A stretch of 64,000 bases of DNA from assembly GCA_032871835.1 (NCBI GenBank), contig CM065297.1, forward strand, positions 28,777,598 to 28,841,597, read 5' to 3'. The position numbers were made by a program, and so were the translations under genes. Of this stretch, positions 21,830 to 32,478 are shown in pieces. The notes under the pieces were generated by a model, which worked only from the letters and a program-made list of their open reading frames with translations, did no database searches and was not told the origin of the DNA. Source of the stretch: Dipteronia dyeriana. Its lineage: Eukaryota > Streptophyta > Magnoliopsida > Sapindales > Sapindaceae. Every line of letters begins with the position of its first letter. The first letter of the stretch is position 1.

Positions 21830-24800
21830 TATTGATCCAAAGTTGATCAGTGTAGTAAGATAACCGATCGGGCCAAAGCTGATCAGTGTAATAAGATAAA
21901 TGATCAGTCCAAAGTTAACCATTTTAATAAGATAACTGATCAGTCATAAAGTAATCAGTATAATAAGATACATTATGTACGTATAAAAAAAGAGAAGATG
22001 GAATAGAACGGATGTGAGAGTATATGACAAAAGCATATAGATCATTCATCACCTCTCAGCACATGCAAAAAGTCGAGTAGCAGCAGACCATCTCAATCTC
22101 GATGGTTTGATCAAAGGATTGCTCACAGTCGAAAATCCAGTCATTCCTTGTAAAAAAGAAAGAAAGAAAAGAGGAATTATATGGATCATTGCAATTCGAG
22201 AAAGGTCATAGAGATCTTCACTCTAAGAAATTTTGACGATATTCGTGATATCGTAACTCTACACTGGATATAGAAATGCCCATTGCACAGGTTAGTATTG
22301 ATTATTAAATTTTCTTGTTTGCTTCCTTGCAGTGATTTTAGAAGGCATGGGATGAAATATTATACAAAATATAAGGAGAGAACATCTGTGATTTACTGAC
22401 TTAGAGTACCAAAAAAAATGTTAACAATTTCGGATCTTTCATCAGGTGATGTCAAAGGTAAAATCTAGTTTTTTGCCTAATTATTTGATATTTTATGGAT
22501 GAGTCAAAAATCTATAGACTACATAGCCGAATAATGATAATGAGGAGGTAGAAGATTGTGAAACAATTTCTTCACCCTTATTCATCGAGACTCCTTATTA
22601 TGCTTGTAACGTAATATGCAACACATATAGCTTTTGCATATTTATCTTAAAATGGGACCATGCATATGTGTGCTGTCATAGTGGGATTATCTATTACAAA
22701 TGCACTTACTTTACAAATATGTTTTTTTATACAAAGCACCATTCATAAAGGATTCATGGGTACTGTATCCTGAACAGTAATCGTAGAAAATACGATGCAT
22801 GGATCTAACTATTTGTGGTTGGCCTTTATGTATGTTTATTATTTATACAAATGTTACTAACATGTTAAGCACAAAGAAATAAAGTATGCTCAAACAAGGC
22901 ATCTGCACTCACAAAAGCGTTAAAGATCAGACCAAGTTTGGCAAAATGTCCAAAAACTCAAAAGACCATTAAAGGAGAAATTCTCCAGATAAAATCCGAG
23001 TAAAAGTGTTTGACATTTGTCTACACCACACAGAGACACGCATGAACACTTGAGTTTGCTTAGGCAAAGGGTGCTCGGGGGGCCAAGTGAGGGGGCCAAA
23101 AGAAAAGTCCAAAAATTGGCGGTGCATACTCATCGAAACTATCTGGGTGCATTAAAAGCACCGTTAGAGCAATTTCAGGTAATTAGTTACCTGATAAGAT
23201 TCGTAGAAAGTTGGATGGGGTAATGAAATTCTCATACTTGAATGCCAGTTAACCAGATACCTAGCTAAGATAAGTTAAACTATTGAGATACAGATCATCC
23301 CCCATCGCAACGAATCTTGAGTAACAGACTACTGGGAGACATCCTAGTGACTTAGTTGCCAGATAATAGACAAGTGTCTATAAATTAGATACCATGAAAA
23401 TGGTCCCGAAGAATACTACTTGAAAAATGTCAAGATTGATCATGAGCAACCCTAGCAAGTGAGGTCAAAGATTGTTCAAACAACCAACTAGAGATGATAG
23501 GTTAATAAGATAACCGATCGGGTCAATAAATGAGATAACTGATCGGGAAAAAAGATAAGCTAACAAGATAACTAATTAGATCGAAGATGATCAGTTAACA
23601 AGATAACTGGTCAAACCAAGTTTGACAGTTAATAAGATAATTGATAGAATCAAATCCAAATCAGCTAATAATATAGTTGATCGAGATCAAAGATAGTCAG
23701 CTATTGATCATGTCAAAAATGATAAGCTAATAAAATGACTGATCAACTCAGCGATCGGTTTAACAAGATGACTGACGGGCCACAAGGTTGATCAATGTAA
23801 TAAATACGTGATCAAATTGAGGTAATTAGATACTCAGTATAAAACCAATATAAAAAAAACTTGGTTAAGAACACTGTTTGCTTCCTGGTAATCAGGTACT
23901 CGAACAAACCAATTAGCTAAGCCAATGGGTTACTCGAACTTAAAACCAGTCAAAGTGACATTTGGTTTAATTAAGTCAAATGAGATACTCAGCTTAGGCA
24001 AAAAAAAAAATACTACTTGACAAATGATGAGAATGATCAAGAGCGACCTGAGTGAATCAACGCGAAAGCCAATTGGAACCATCGACCAGAGCGGAGATAA
24101 CTGATCAGTTAAATAAGATAATTGATCAGTCGTAGAGTGGTCAGTATAATGAGATAGGTAATCAGTATGTTGGTGATCAGTTCAGTAAGAAAACTGACTA
24201 GTATCAAAGCAATCAATTAAACAAGATAACGGATAAGCTACAAGATGATCAGTTTGATAAAGATAACTGATCGGATCTAGAAGTGACTAGTTTAATAAAG
24301 ATACTTGGCCAGACTGAGGTAATGAGATACTCATTATAAATTCAATTGAAGAAATATTGGCCTAGAAAATCAGTTTGTGACAAGGTAATGAGATACTTGG
24401 TCAAATCGATTAGGTACAGTAAAACGTACAAATTGACTAAGCCAATGGGCTACTCAAACTTAAGACCAATGCAACACTTGGTCCAATTAAGTTAAGTGAG
24501 TTGCTCTACTTGAAATAAAAGTTGACAATATGCTCTACAACTCACTAAGCAAATCATTTCAGAAAGTAGATCAAGATGCTCAGTTCAAGTATTTAAGAAG
24601 GTATCATTATTGGTAAAGATTGGTCGGCTGAAAAACTAGCATTGTTACTAGAGTATCAGTAACTAAGTAAGCTATGTCGCCAAAAGTCAACCAAATAACT
24701 AGTCAATACCTGATCGATTATTTATCATCATCAAGCCTTAGCGGACAAGCTTAAACATCAATCATTTGTCAAAGCACAACTGATCAGTTCAACAAGATAA

Positions 24801-24880
24801 TTGATCAGCCTTATATGATCAGGTTTAATAAGATATATGCTCAGAATATTGAGTCTAGCGAGATACTCAGATGATCAAGT
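21830..24880 (+). repeat. Dispersed array of the AAGATAACTGATCAG motif
   Basis: Variants of AATAAGATAACTGATCAG recur through this 3 kb, for example near 21855, 21893, 21936, 23508, 23533, 23601, 24106, 24117, 24263 and 24799. I count about fifteen clear copies, often 30-45 bases apart, mixed with GAGATACTCAG-type variants. The centre (about 22000-23480) is poorer in them. The pattern is that of a much-decayed short tandem array. Confidence 0.75.
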
Positions 24881-25359
24881 CCAATGAGATACTTGATTAT
24901 ATCAAGAAAGATCAACCGGAAAGGAAACTGAATGGATTCAGATAAAGCATAAAATTGACTGGGCATAAATAAAGTACTGTCAGCAATCTGGCATTCTGAA
25001 AAGAAATGAGGGTAAAGACTTTTTCTGCTTAAGTTATATTTCTGTTGAGTTTTAAATGTCCAGGTATAAGGCTTCAATGGATAAGCATATAAACAAAAAG
25101 TCAGGAGGCTTTCAAAAGTAAGATATGGACCATCTGAGTTGAATGCTTTGAAGTTGGCTTGGCTTGCTAAAAAATCAAGTAAGAACCCGAGAAGGTGGGT
25201 GGAATAGATACGGTGAGTCAAGATCTCCTGCGGTGCAAAATAAATAACCAGGGAACAATTACAGAAAACTCAATAATGGGCAAAATTGAATACAAGTAAG
25301 TCAAAAGTCTAAATTGTATTTATACACATAAAACATCTTTTTCTTTTACAGAAATAGTA

Positions 25360-25700
25360 GTAGGAAGGTCGAAAAAAAGAAGAAAAAAAGTGAAGACCAA
25401 TCCATAAGAAAGATCTGCCAAAACGAAAACCGATTTATAAGAAAGATTAGCCAAAACGAAGACCGATTTATAAGAAAGGTCAGCCAAAAAAAAAAAGAAT
25501 TTGGTCTGTGAAAGATAGAACATGTTCGACCAAAATATAGAACATGTTCGGCTAAAGATTATAGTCTGCCAAAATATGGTCGACCAAAAAATGATCGGCC
25601 AAAGATAGAATCTGGTCGGTTAGAGTTTTTGGCCAGCTAAAGACGGAATCTGATTTGTTAAAAAAAAACGATCAGTCGAGAAAATGTTTAAAAGGGAAAT
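25360..25700 (+). repeat. Short tandem repeat and GGCCAAAGATAGAA block, copy 2
   Basis: GATTTATAAGAAAG recurs at about 37-bp spacing (25400-25490), giving a repetitive minus-strand reading that is not a gene. Then follow GGCCAAAGATAGAATCTGG and related phrases also present at 20580-20660. Confidence 0.7.
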
Positions 25701-26255
25701 AAAGATCCAGGTCGATCACTTGGAATGTCCCGTTAAAAAAATACTTTACACAAGCCATCGAAAAAAAAATGGGCTAATGTACTTAAAGTTTGGTTCTTAC
25801 TCTTCACATCGACATCAACTCCTAAATGAGAAACAAAGCTAGAGGATAGATTTCAAACATCATAAACACCTAGAGAACAAAAGCCTCCAACTCACCATGA
25901 ACATGTGTATATATATATATGGTAATGTCCTTAGGGGGTGGATGCTAAAAAGCACAATCTCGATGTAGCTCTTATTTTCTAAGAGCAATGACAGTTAGTA
26001 CATTTTTCTTAGATTCTGAGGAAAGACGCTACTCAGGGAAACCTTAATCAATTCCTCATGTAGTCTTCAACTTTGAAACTTTCAAGTTGTCTCGAGCACT
26101 AAAACATCGAAAGTTTGGTAGAACTTGTCTTTAAAGGATATCCTATACACGGCGACAAAAGCGTTAGGTGACGGAGTACTGTACGGCGAATGAAAAGACG
26201 TTTTGGGTAGAAGTAGTGCAAAGAAGACAAGATCAGACTAACACTCCGCCTAGAT
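25701..26255. other. Non-coding internal sequence, no recognisable feature
   Basis: Includes a short (TA)n run near 25908-25920. No coding or structural signature is seen. Confidence 0.4.
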
Positions 26256-26385
26256 AGGATCCGAGCACTAGTCAGATCCGCTCAAAGATGGATCCAAGCA
26301 AAGCCAAACTAGGATAAAAGAGGATCCGAGCGCCAGTAAGATCTGCTCAAAGATGGATTCAGGTAAACCTGAATGACGATAAAAG
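26256..26385 (+). repeat. 65-bp tandem duplication near the 3' end of the internal region
   Basis: AGGATCCGAGC begins copies at 26256 and 26321. Both continue with AGATCxGCTCAAAGATGGAT. Two copies. Confidence 0.75.
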
Positions 26386-26481
26386 TGGGTCTCAGATGAA
26401 CAAGTGGTTCTAAGCATAAAACAAATTAGAGGAAAAACTATTCAAATCCCCTTCGTTGAGTCGCTAAGAACTCATCTCGCA

Positions 26482-26493
26482 GATTTGAGGGGG
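26482..26493 (+). other. Polypurine tract of the non-coding element
   Basis: GATTTGAGGGGG ends directly at the 3' LTR start, the position needed for plus-strand priming. Confidence 0.6.
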
Positions 26494-27552
26494 TATTTTT
26501 ATAGGGACTTTTTGGTAGCATGACATGTTAGCAAGGATAATGGATAATCTGGAATATATGGCAAACCACATCATCAGAGAAGAAAAACAGTCTCTAGTGA
26601 TTGATGAACGTTCGGATAAACCAATTGGGCAAAATAAGCAAGGTCGGGATAGTCAAATGGTCAATATTTGACCAAGTCACAGTTGATGTTACTGGACGGG
26701 GCGGTCAAACTGATTCGATCGACCAAGATAGGTTTAAACTCGATCGGGTAGTAAAACCGATCAGGGAAAGAGACCTAGTCGGGATAAGAAATGGTCAGCC
26801 AAGAGATGCTCAATCAAGATAGTAACATAAGCTCAAGTATGACTCAAATACAATGAATATTGATCTTACTCAAACAAGGAATCTAGAACCGCATTCCAAT
26901 TAGAAAATATTACTATTTCCTCCTACATATCAACAAGTCTAGATCAAGCAATAATTTAGCTATTCTAAAAGATTACACACAATCAGGAAACAAGTCCTAA
27001 ATGGACTACCCAACTAGAATCCTACGAAGATTCTAATTCATTGCACAAGATCTCCAAAAAAGGAAAGAAGACAGAGACGACTTCAACAAGTAAAAAGTCT
27101 TAATTAAACACTACCACCTTTTCTTATATGTATAACAAAGATTATGGTTCTACGCACTTATAAATAGCCCATAATCTTATTGTAAATGAGATATATAAAA
27201 AAAAGATACACAAATAGACACAAAAAAACAAAGAGAGAGAGAGATACGACAAAAGAGAGAGGAACAATGTGCGTAATCATTCTATTCATAGTGGATTTCT
27301 TCTAGCAGTTACCAGCAACTGTGAATGTTTCTCCATCTTAGGGTTTTACCACGTAAAATATGTGTTATTCTTGATTTATCTTTTATTTTCTACTTTTCTA
27401 TATTATCATTCACAAATATGAATAAATCGTATCACATCCACGTGGAGAAAGAGGCTATGATTATTCAACCCTAAACTAGTTAAAGCTGCAATCTAACTAC
27501 GTGTTATTGTTTGGTGGTTGACTTTTCAACGATCCAAAAATTACCGTCAACA
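26494..27552 (+). repeat. 3' LTR of the non-coding element (1059 bp)
   Basis: Starts TATTTTTATAGGGAC (first dinucleotide altered from TG) and ends ACCGTCAACA, followed by the ACCAA duplication. Aligns along its whole length with 16958-18019. Confidence 0.92.
27159..27166 (+). promoter_or_regulatory. Putative TATA box, 3' LTR
   Basis: TATAAATA followed by GCCCATAA, counterpart of the box at 17621. Confidence 0.5.
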
Positions 27553-27557
27553 ACCAA
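27553..27557. repeat. Target-site duplication ACCAA (right)
   Basis: Exact match to 16953-16957. Confidence 0.92.
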
Positions 27558-27752
27558 GAATAATATACAACAGAAAATTACAACCCAAAACAGAATCCTA
27601 AATTCATCACACCATACAATTAACGATCAACCATGTGTGTATAGTAAAAAAATTATAAACATAATACAACCCTAGATCGTGCCTACACATATCATACATA
27701 TCGAAAACAAAAAGAAAACAATCTTAATATATTCGTGTATTTGATAAATTGG
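27558..27752 (-). other. A1 leader, distal part
   Basis: Continuation of the A1 leader on the other side of the non-coding element, leading to the A1 primer site. No coding features. Confidence 0.7.
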
Positions 27753-27763
27753 CTTTGATACCA
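27753..27763 (-). other. Primer-binding site of A1
   Basis: Minus-strand TGGTATCAAAG, an initiator-Met type site with GAGC changed to AAAG, two bases from the LTR at 27766. Confidence 0.75.
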
Positions 27764-27765
27764 AT

Positions 27766-29001
27766 TATAGGTCCCATAGATCGAAAGAACAAGAGTAGTG
27801 ATTTTCACAAAATCGACACAGTAGAAAAATAGGGTTTTAAAAATTTTATATCTGGACCTTTAATTAACACATACACGAATATAAGAAAAGGATTCAACAA
27901 TACCTTTTTATTTTCTCCTACGTTTGTTCTCAATTCGTCACAACAAAGCCTTCCAAGCTGTGACCCGCGATCTATCAACTGTATGTGGGCACGTCACAGA
28001 TTTCGGAAATACTGGATGGAGGCTGTAGAGATGGAGAAGACAACCCCTTGCCTTAGCCTAGGGTTCAACCACCTTGAAAAGAAAAGGAAGTTTTTTTTTC
28101 TTTTTTTTTTCCCACCTTAGCCGCAAACCCACTCTCTCTCTATTAGGTTAGGTTATTTTGTTTCCTAATATTATATATGTAATATCTACATAAATAATAT
28201 CAGGAGACTATGGTATTAGTGACCCAGTTCAAACAGGATTCTAAATCCTATATTAATATTTATTGTCACTAAGACTTGAACTCTTGACCTCTTTAAAGAA
28301 AATAAAAAATAATCTCTATTATTTTAATCCTTTGCTTTTGTCAATGTTCGAACCTGCAACCTCCAATTAACAATTAAAAGTTCTTAAATATTAATTTATA
28401 AATTAAATAATCATATTATTTAGTTACTAATAATTTTTTAATTAAATAATTATATTATTTAATTAATTCCTAGAATAAATGAAAGTCACTTTCGTAACCT
28501 AATTTATTGGATCATCCAATTCACCGTGAACCTTGTTACCAATAATCATAAAGGGCTAGCCGAGGGACCTAATGGACCCACAGTTTTGAGCTCCAATACT
28601 ACTTAGGAAAATTAATCAAACTGTTTAATTAATATTTCATGATTATTAACCTCGGATTTATTCCACTAAAAACCCGAGGTTGCGCTTTTGTAACTATAGA
28701 TGTTTTACATAAATCGAAATATTAGTGTCCATCGATATAGATCCTCCACAAGTAGTTTATAATTAGAGATAGGTCATAAAGTCTATTATACCTCTCTAAT
28801 TATATATTTTTCTTTATGTACCACTGATTCTCTAATGAACAATTATATCTTTCCTTCCTTGAAGGAAGAAAAATAGCGCTCTTATTGTTTAAGTCCCGAA
28901 TCAACCCTTAAGGGAACTACTTATCCATTTCTTGCAAGAAGAAGTGGAATCCTCTATTGTGTGTAAACCTTCCCAGCAATAAGCCAAACTGTGATTCCAA
29001 G
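27766..29001 (-). repeat. 5' LTR of A1, cut by A2
   Basis: Aligns with 5589-7371 from its end inward; both share AGGTCC and GATCGAAAGA near the end, then TTTTAAAAATT and AAGAAAAGGATTCAA. It stops after GTGATTCCAAG (28991-29001) where A2 begins. The missing part is expected beyond the right edge of the window. CCAAG (28997-29001) is the predicted target-site duplication of A2. Confidence 0.85.
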
Positions 29002-30079
29002 TGTTGGGATTTATGCCCTAAAGCTTGTAATTTATAAATGTGAATAAAACAATAATAAAAGAACTTGTTTATTCATTTTATAAATCTATCTCATACACTT
29101 ATATCATGTGTACTTAGCATCCAATATTGCCAGATGTAATCTCTATTTGAGTATATGAGTGTCATATACAGAGGAATTCATTTTGAGATGAGCAATCTAA
29201 AGAGTCCGTAGATAGCAAATAGATCTTGGTATTTTTTTGTGGTTAATCTACAGTTGCGATCTATTCTGCAATGTACGGTGGTCTTAACATAGACTATTTT
29301 TATAGTGATATGAGAATGGAGACACCTTATATGATGTGATCATATAGGACTAGGTCATGACCTATATGAATCTCTCATAAAAATCCGTTACATTATGAGA
29401 TTCATATATATATCAACAAATGATGGCTATATATGGGTGATCTTAATCCTGAGTGTTTTATCGACATCTTCATGTTAGATCGTGGTTTTCAATATACCAT
29501 GGGTGAGATCGGAGTTGCATTTTCAGCCAATAACTTTGTATGTGGGAATCATGATTTGGCTTGTGGCTGGGAAGGTCTATACACATTAGTGGAATCCACT
29601 CCTTCTTACGAGAAGTAGATAGCAGTTCTCTTAAGGGTTGATTCGGGGCTTGAACAGTATAAGAGCTCTCCTACTTCCACAAAGAAAGTTAGGGTTTATT
29701 TTTCATTAGAGAATCAATGGTAATTAATGGAAAAGATATAATTAGAGGGGTATAACGGACTTTTTGTCCTAGCTCTAACTATGAACTACTTGTGGAGGAT
29801 CATACAGTACGAAATAGCTATATCAATGGACAACTATAATTTCGATTTGTGTAATATATCTACAATTGCGAGAGTGCAGCCTCCGATTTTAAATGGAATA
29901 ATTTCGAGGGTAATAATAATGAAATATTAATTAAAAAGTTCAATTAATTATTTCTAAGTATTGTTGGAGCTCAAAACTGTGAGTTCATCAGGTCCCCTTG
30001 CTAGCCCGGTTGATTAAAGAAAACGAGGGTCAATGTTAGTTAATTGGATTGTCTAATTAGTTTTTTTATGAAAGTGACA

Positions 30080-30087
30080 CACACACA

Positions 30088-30163
<76 letters not shown>
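30080..30163. repeat. Compound microsatellite (AC)n(TA)n
   Basis: About 40 bases of alternating A and C followed by about 40 bases of alternating T and A within the A2 LTR. Confidence 0.95.
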
Positions 30164-30165
<2 letters not shown>

Positions 30166-30347
30166 TGGATTAATTGAATAATAAGATTATTTAAATAATA
30201 TATTAATAATTAAATAATTAAATAAATAGATTAGTTAATTAAATGAATTAATAATTATTAATTATTAATTGATTAGTAAATGGAGGTTGCAGGTTCAAGT
30301 CATGACTGAGACAAAGATTAAAATAATTAGATTATTTTATTCTTTAC

Positions 30348-30350
30348 TTA
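30348..30350. repeat. Target-site duplication TTA (left) of PIF element
   Basis: TTA here and at 50490-50492 flank the inverted repeats; three-base TTA/TAA duplications are the hallmark of PIF/Harbinger. Confidence 0.8.
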
Positions 30351-30368
30351 GGGATCGTTTATTTTTTC
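30351..30368 (+). repeat. Left terminal inverted repeat of PIF element
   Basis: GGGATCGTTTATTTTTTC, 15 of 18 identical to the right end. Confidence 0.85.
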
Positions 30369-31450
30369 CACTTAAAACTTAATGGGTCTGATTTGAACTC
30401 ATTAAGTTGTTTTGTTTGTTTTTTTAAGTGGTCAAATAACTTAAAAACATCAAAAAACAGCTTAAAAAAATAAGAAATCCTGACTTTTAACTTAATTCTA
30501 AATCACTGGATTAAAATTAAAATGTTTTCTTCCAACTCTATCCTCCCAAAAAAGATATATTTCCAAATCTATCCAAATTTGATATGGTGTAGAAATCTTT
30601 CTTTTAACATATTCCTTATTTTAAATGGTTTTTAGAAAGAAAGAAAGAAAAAACCCTAATCACTTCTCATACTGAAATCTTCCGAGGATTGAACAATTGA
30701 ATTTCTCTCTTACAAAATCCCGGTAAGAACTCTTTAATTTTTTTTTTATCTAATTCGTGTAGTGGTGAATAAACTTGTCTATTGTATTATGGTGTTTGTT
30801 ATCGTTATTTTATTATGATTTTATGGTCATGATGTTATGATATATTGTTTTCTTAGGTAATCCATTTGTTTTTCTTGCATATTTTGATACATATATCAAT
30901 ATTTTTGTCACCATGATTTATATTTAAGTTTTTAAGGGTTACTGGATTAATTAATTCTAATTCTTTGATGTTGCTCCATGAAATATTGCCTCTCACGTCC
31001 CTTCTTGTCTTTTCTTGTTGTAAACATGTGTTGTGGGATGTGAGAAAAATTTATTAAAGTTTATAAACTCGGCTCAACTGTAAGAAAAAAAATAGGTTTC
31101 CTGTATTCATTCTTTGATTAGGGATGTAATATGTTTTTAATAGAAAAACAACAAGTTAGCACACCAAATTAGATATATTTGAGTGAGAAAACATGTGAAT
31201 CTATCAGAAAAAACAAATAAAACAAAGTGAATGGTGAGCAGTAAAACTAAGAAAACAAGTAATTTGTCCAAAAACCAAAAGAAGACAGTAAAACCTTTTT
31301 ACAAAAACTTGTTTAATGCATTTTTAATACAAGTGTTGTATGTTGTTATAATGATTTTTTATTATTAGAATTATTGTGGTTGCATAATTTTTTTTCTGTG
31401 CTATTGATTTTTTTTTGTATGGATAATTTATACTTTAAAATTTTATATAG
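30369..31450. other. PIF 5' non-coding region
   Basis: AT-rich sequence between the inverted repeat and ORF1. The sequence TTTTATATAG just before the ORF1 ATG could be a splice acceptor of an intron in the untranslated leader, as in several plant PIF genes. No ORF of note. Confidence 0.55.
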
Positions 31451-32384
31451 ATGGCTCAAAACAAAAGTTGTAGGGCTAATTGATCTGATCCCACCCAAAG
31501 AAAGTATTTTATTGATCTTTGCCTCAAAGATGTAAATTTAGATCATGAGGAACTTTAAAACCTACTGCTTAGACACGAATTGCAGAAAGATTGGAAAAAA
31601 AATGGAAAAAAGTTTACCCAAAAACAACTTAAAAATGGATGGGACTACATGAAAAAGCAATACCTTACATGGTCAAAATTGATAACAACAACTAGACATG
31701 GTTACAACTCTGTAACCCAGCCATTTTATTGGCCAGCTGAAAGATGAGACGATTACATTAAGGCAAATACTCTTTTAACTTCTTTTCATGAAATATACTT
31801 TTAGTTGATTACATATTTAGCTAATTAGTTTTTTATTTTGTAAAACAGAAATATCCTGATGCTAAACAATTTCACACTAGGCCTTTAGCAAATTTTGAGG
31901 ATTTAGAAACATTGTTTTTAGGTGTGTCAGCTACATGGACACACAATTGGAGTTCTGGTATGGAAGGAATTCCTGAAATGGGCAAAACAACATCTGCCTT
32001 TTCACCTCCAATATATTGTGATAGTTATGTTAGGTTAACAGAGGAAGATGAGAATATTCTAAGAAATCCAAATTCAGAACACCCCTCTCTAAATCACACA
32101 ATTCAAGATGATGAGTAACCCATTGAGAAATCCAATGAGCAACCACTGAGAAGAAACAAAATAAAAGAAAATTTGATGAAACTCGTGAAGAAATTTGCAA
32201 GATAGTAAGCATATTGGAGAAAAGTGATAATAATGGACCATCAATGGCAGATTGTTTCTCAATTTTGAAAAGGTTTTTAAATTATAAGGATCCATTATAT
32301 TTCATAGTAACTAATGCTTTATACAAAAGGAAAGAGTATAGAGAGGTATGGATGCAAATGGATAGCGATGAGGAGCGACTTTGA
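31451..32384 (+). pseudogene. PIF/Harbinger ORF1, Myb/SANT-like DNA-binding protein
   Basis: In active relatives this protein joins the transposase and aids DNA binding and nuclear entry. Start ATG 31451 (MAQNKSCRAN). Exon 1 reads QRKYFIDLCLKDV, then KNGWDYMKKQYLTWSKL, then YWPAE, the Myb/SANT-like (Myb_DNA-bind_3) pattern with spaced aromatics. An intron of 86 bases (31763-31848) is inferred: removing it joins DDYIK to KYPDAKQFHTRPL in frame. The donor is GC rather than GT. Exon 1 has three stops, two of them where Trp is expected (TGG to TGA). Exon 2 stays open to 32118, shifts frame, and ends DPLYFIVTNALYKRKEYRE...DSDEERL with a stop at 32382-32384. Confidence 0.82.
31763..31848 (+). other. 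Inferred GC-AG intron in PIF ORF1
   Basis: Begins GCAAAT after ATTAAG and ends TAAAACAG before AAATATCC. The joined reading matches the family. The GC donor may be a mutated GT. Confidence 0.55.
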
Positions 32385-32473
32385 TGGATTCAAAGCTTGC
32401 AAAAATAAATTTAAAAGTATTTATTTTTTTATTAGGTTTTGTTATATCAGTGATTCAGTGTCATGTAATGTTT

Positions 32474-32478
32474 GAACT
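32474..32478. repeat. Target-site duplication GAACT (left) of G2
   Basis: GAACT here and at 47711-47715 exactly flank the G2 ends. Confidence 0.92.

Larger units (their letters stand above)
16958..27552 (+). mobile_element. Non-coding LTR retrotransposon (LARD type), 10.6 kb
   Basis: Two directly repeated LTRs (16958-18019 and 26494-27552) flank 8.5 kb of internal sequence. A primer site follows the first, a purine tract precedes the second, and ACCAA duplications bound the whole. No gag, protease, reverse transcriptase, RNase H or integrase motif is found on either strand; the longest open frame is about 126 codons without known signature. The internal region holds tandem and interspersed repeats instead. 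Known large retrotransposon derivatives have this organisation and depend on proteins from autonomous relatives. LTRs differ from each other at roughly one base in eight to ten by eye, so insertion is not recent. Confidence 0.9.
5490..29001 (-). mobile_element. A1: Ty1/copia element (family A), interrupted host of several insertions
   Basis: Read right to left: 5' LTR (27766-29001, cut by A2), primer site (27753-27763), leader (27756-27558 and 16952-15290), gag (15289-14337), protease/integrase/reverse transcriptase/RNase H (to 7386), 3' LTR (7371-5589), then a second short leader fragment with a gag start (5588-5490). The C2 solo LTR splits RNase H, and the 10.6-kb non-coding element splits the leader. 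Net of insertions it is about 9.1 kb. All reading frames are damaged. Confidence 0.85.
29002..30350 (+). repeat. 5' LTR of A2, left part
   Basis: Starts TGTTGGGATTTATGCCC. Many phrases match the 3' LTR at 53630 onward, e.g. ATATACCATGGGTGAG (29496; 54117) and GGAATCCACTCCTTCTTACG (29590; 54219). Ends at the PIF insertion. The ORF at 29433-29618 lies inside the LTR and is chance. Confidence 0.88.

Noticed and set aside
24841..25221. 126-codon minus ORF in the non-coding element
   Set aside because: No recognisable motif, unlike any gag or pol block; composition follows the local repeats.
25320..25523. Minus ORF with repeated YKSVFVLADLS-like segments
   Set aside because: Reading of a 37-bp tandem DNA repeat; no start context or family match.
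29433..29618. 61-codon ORF in the A2 LTR
   Set aside because: Inside an LTR; the corresponding part of the 3' LTR is not open.
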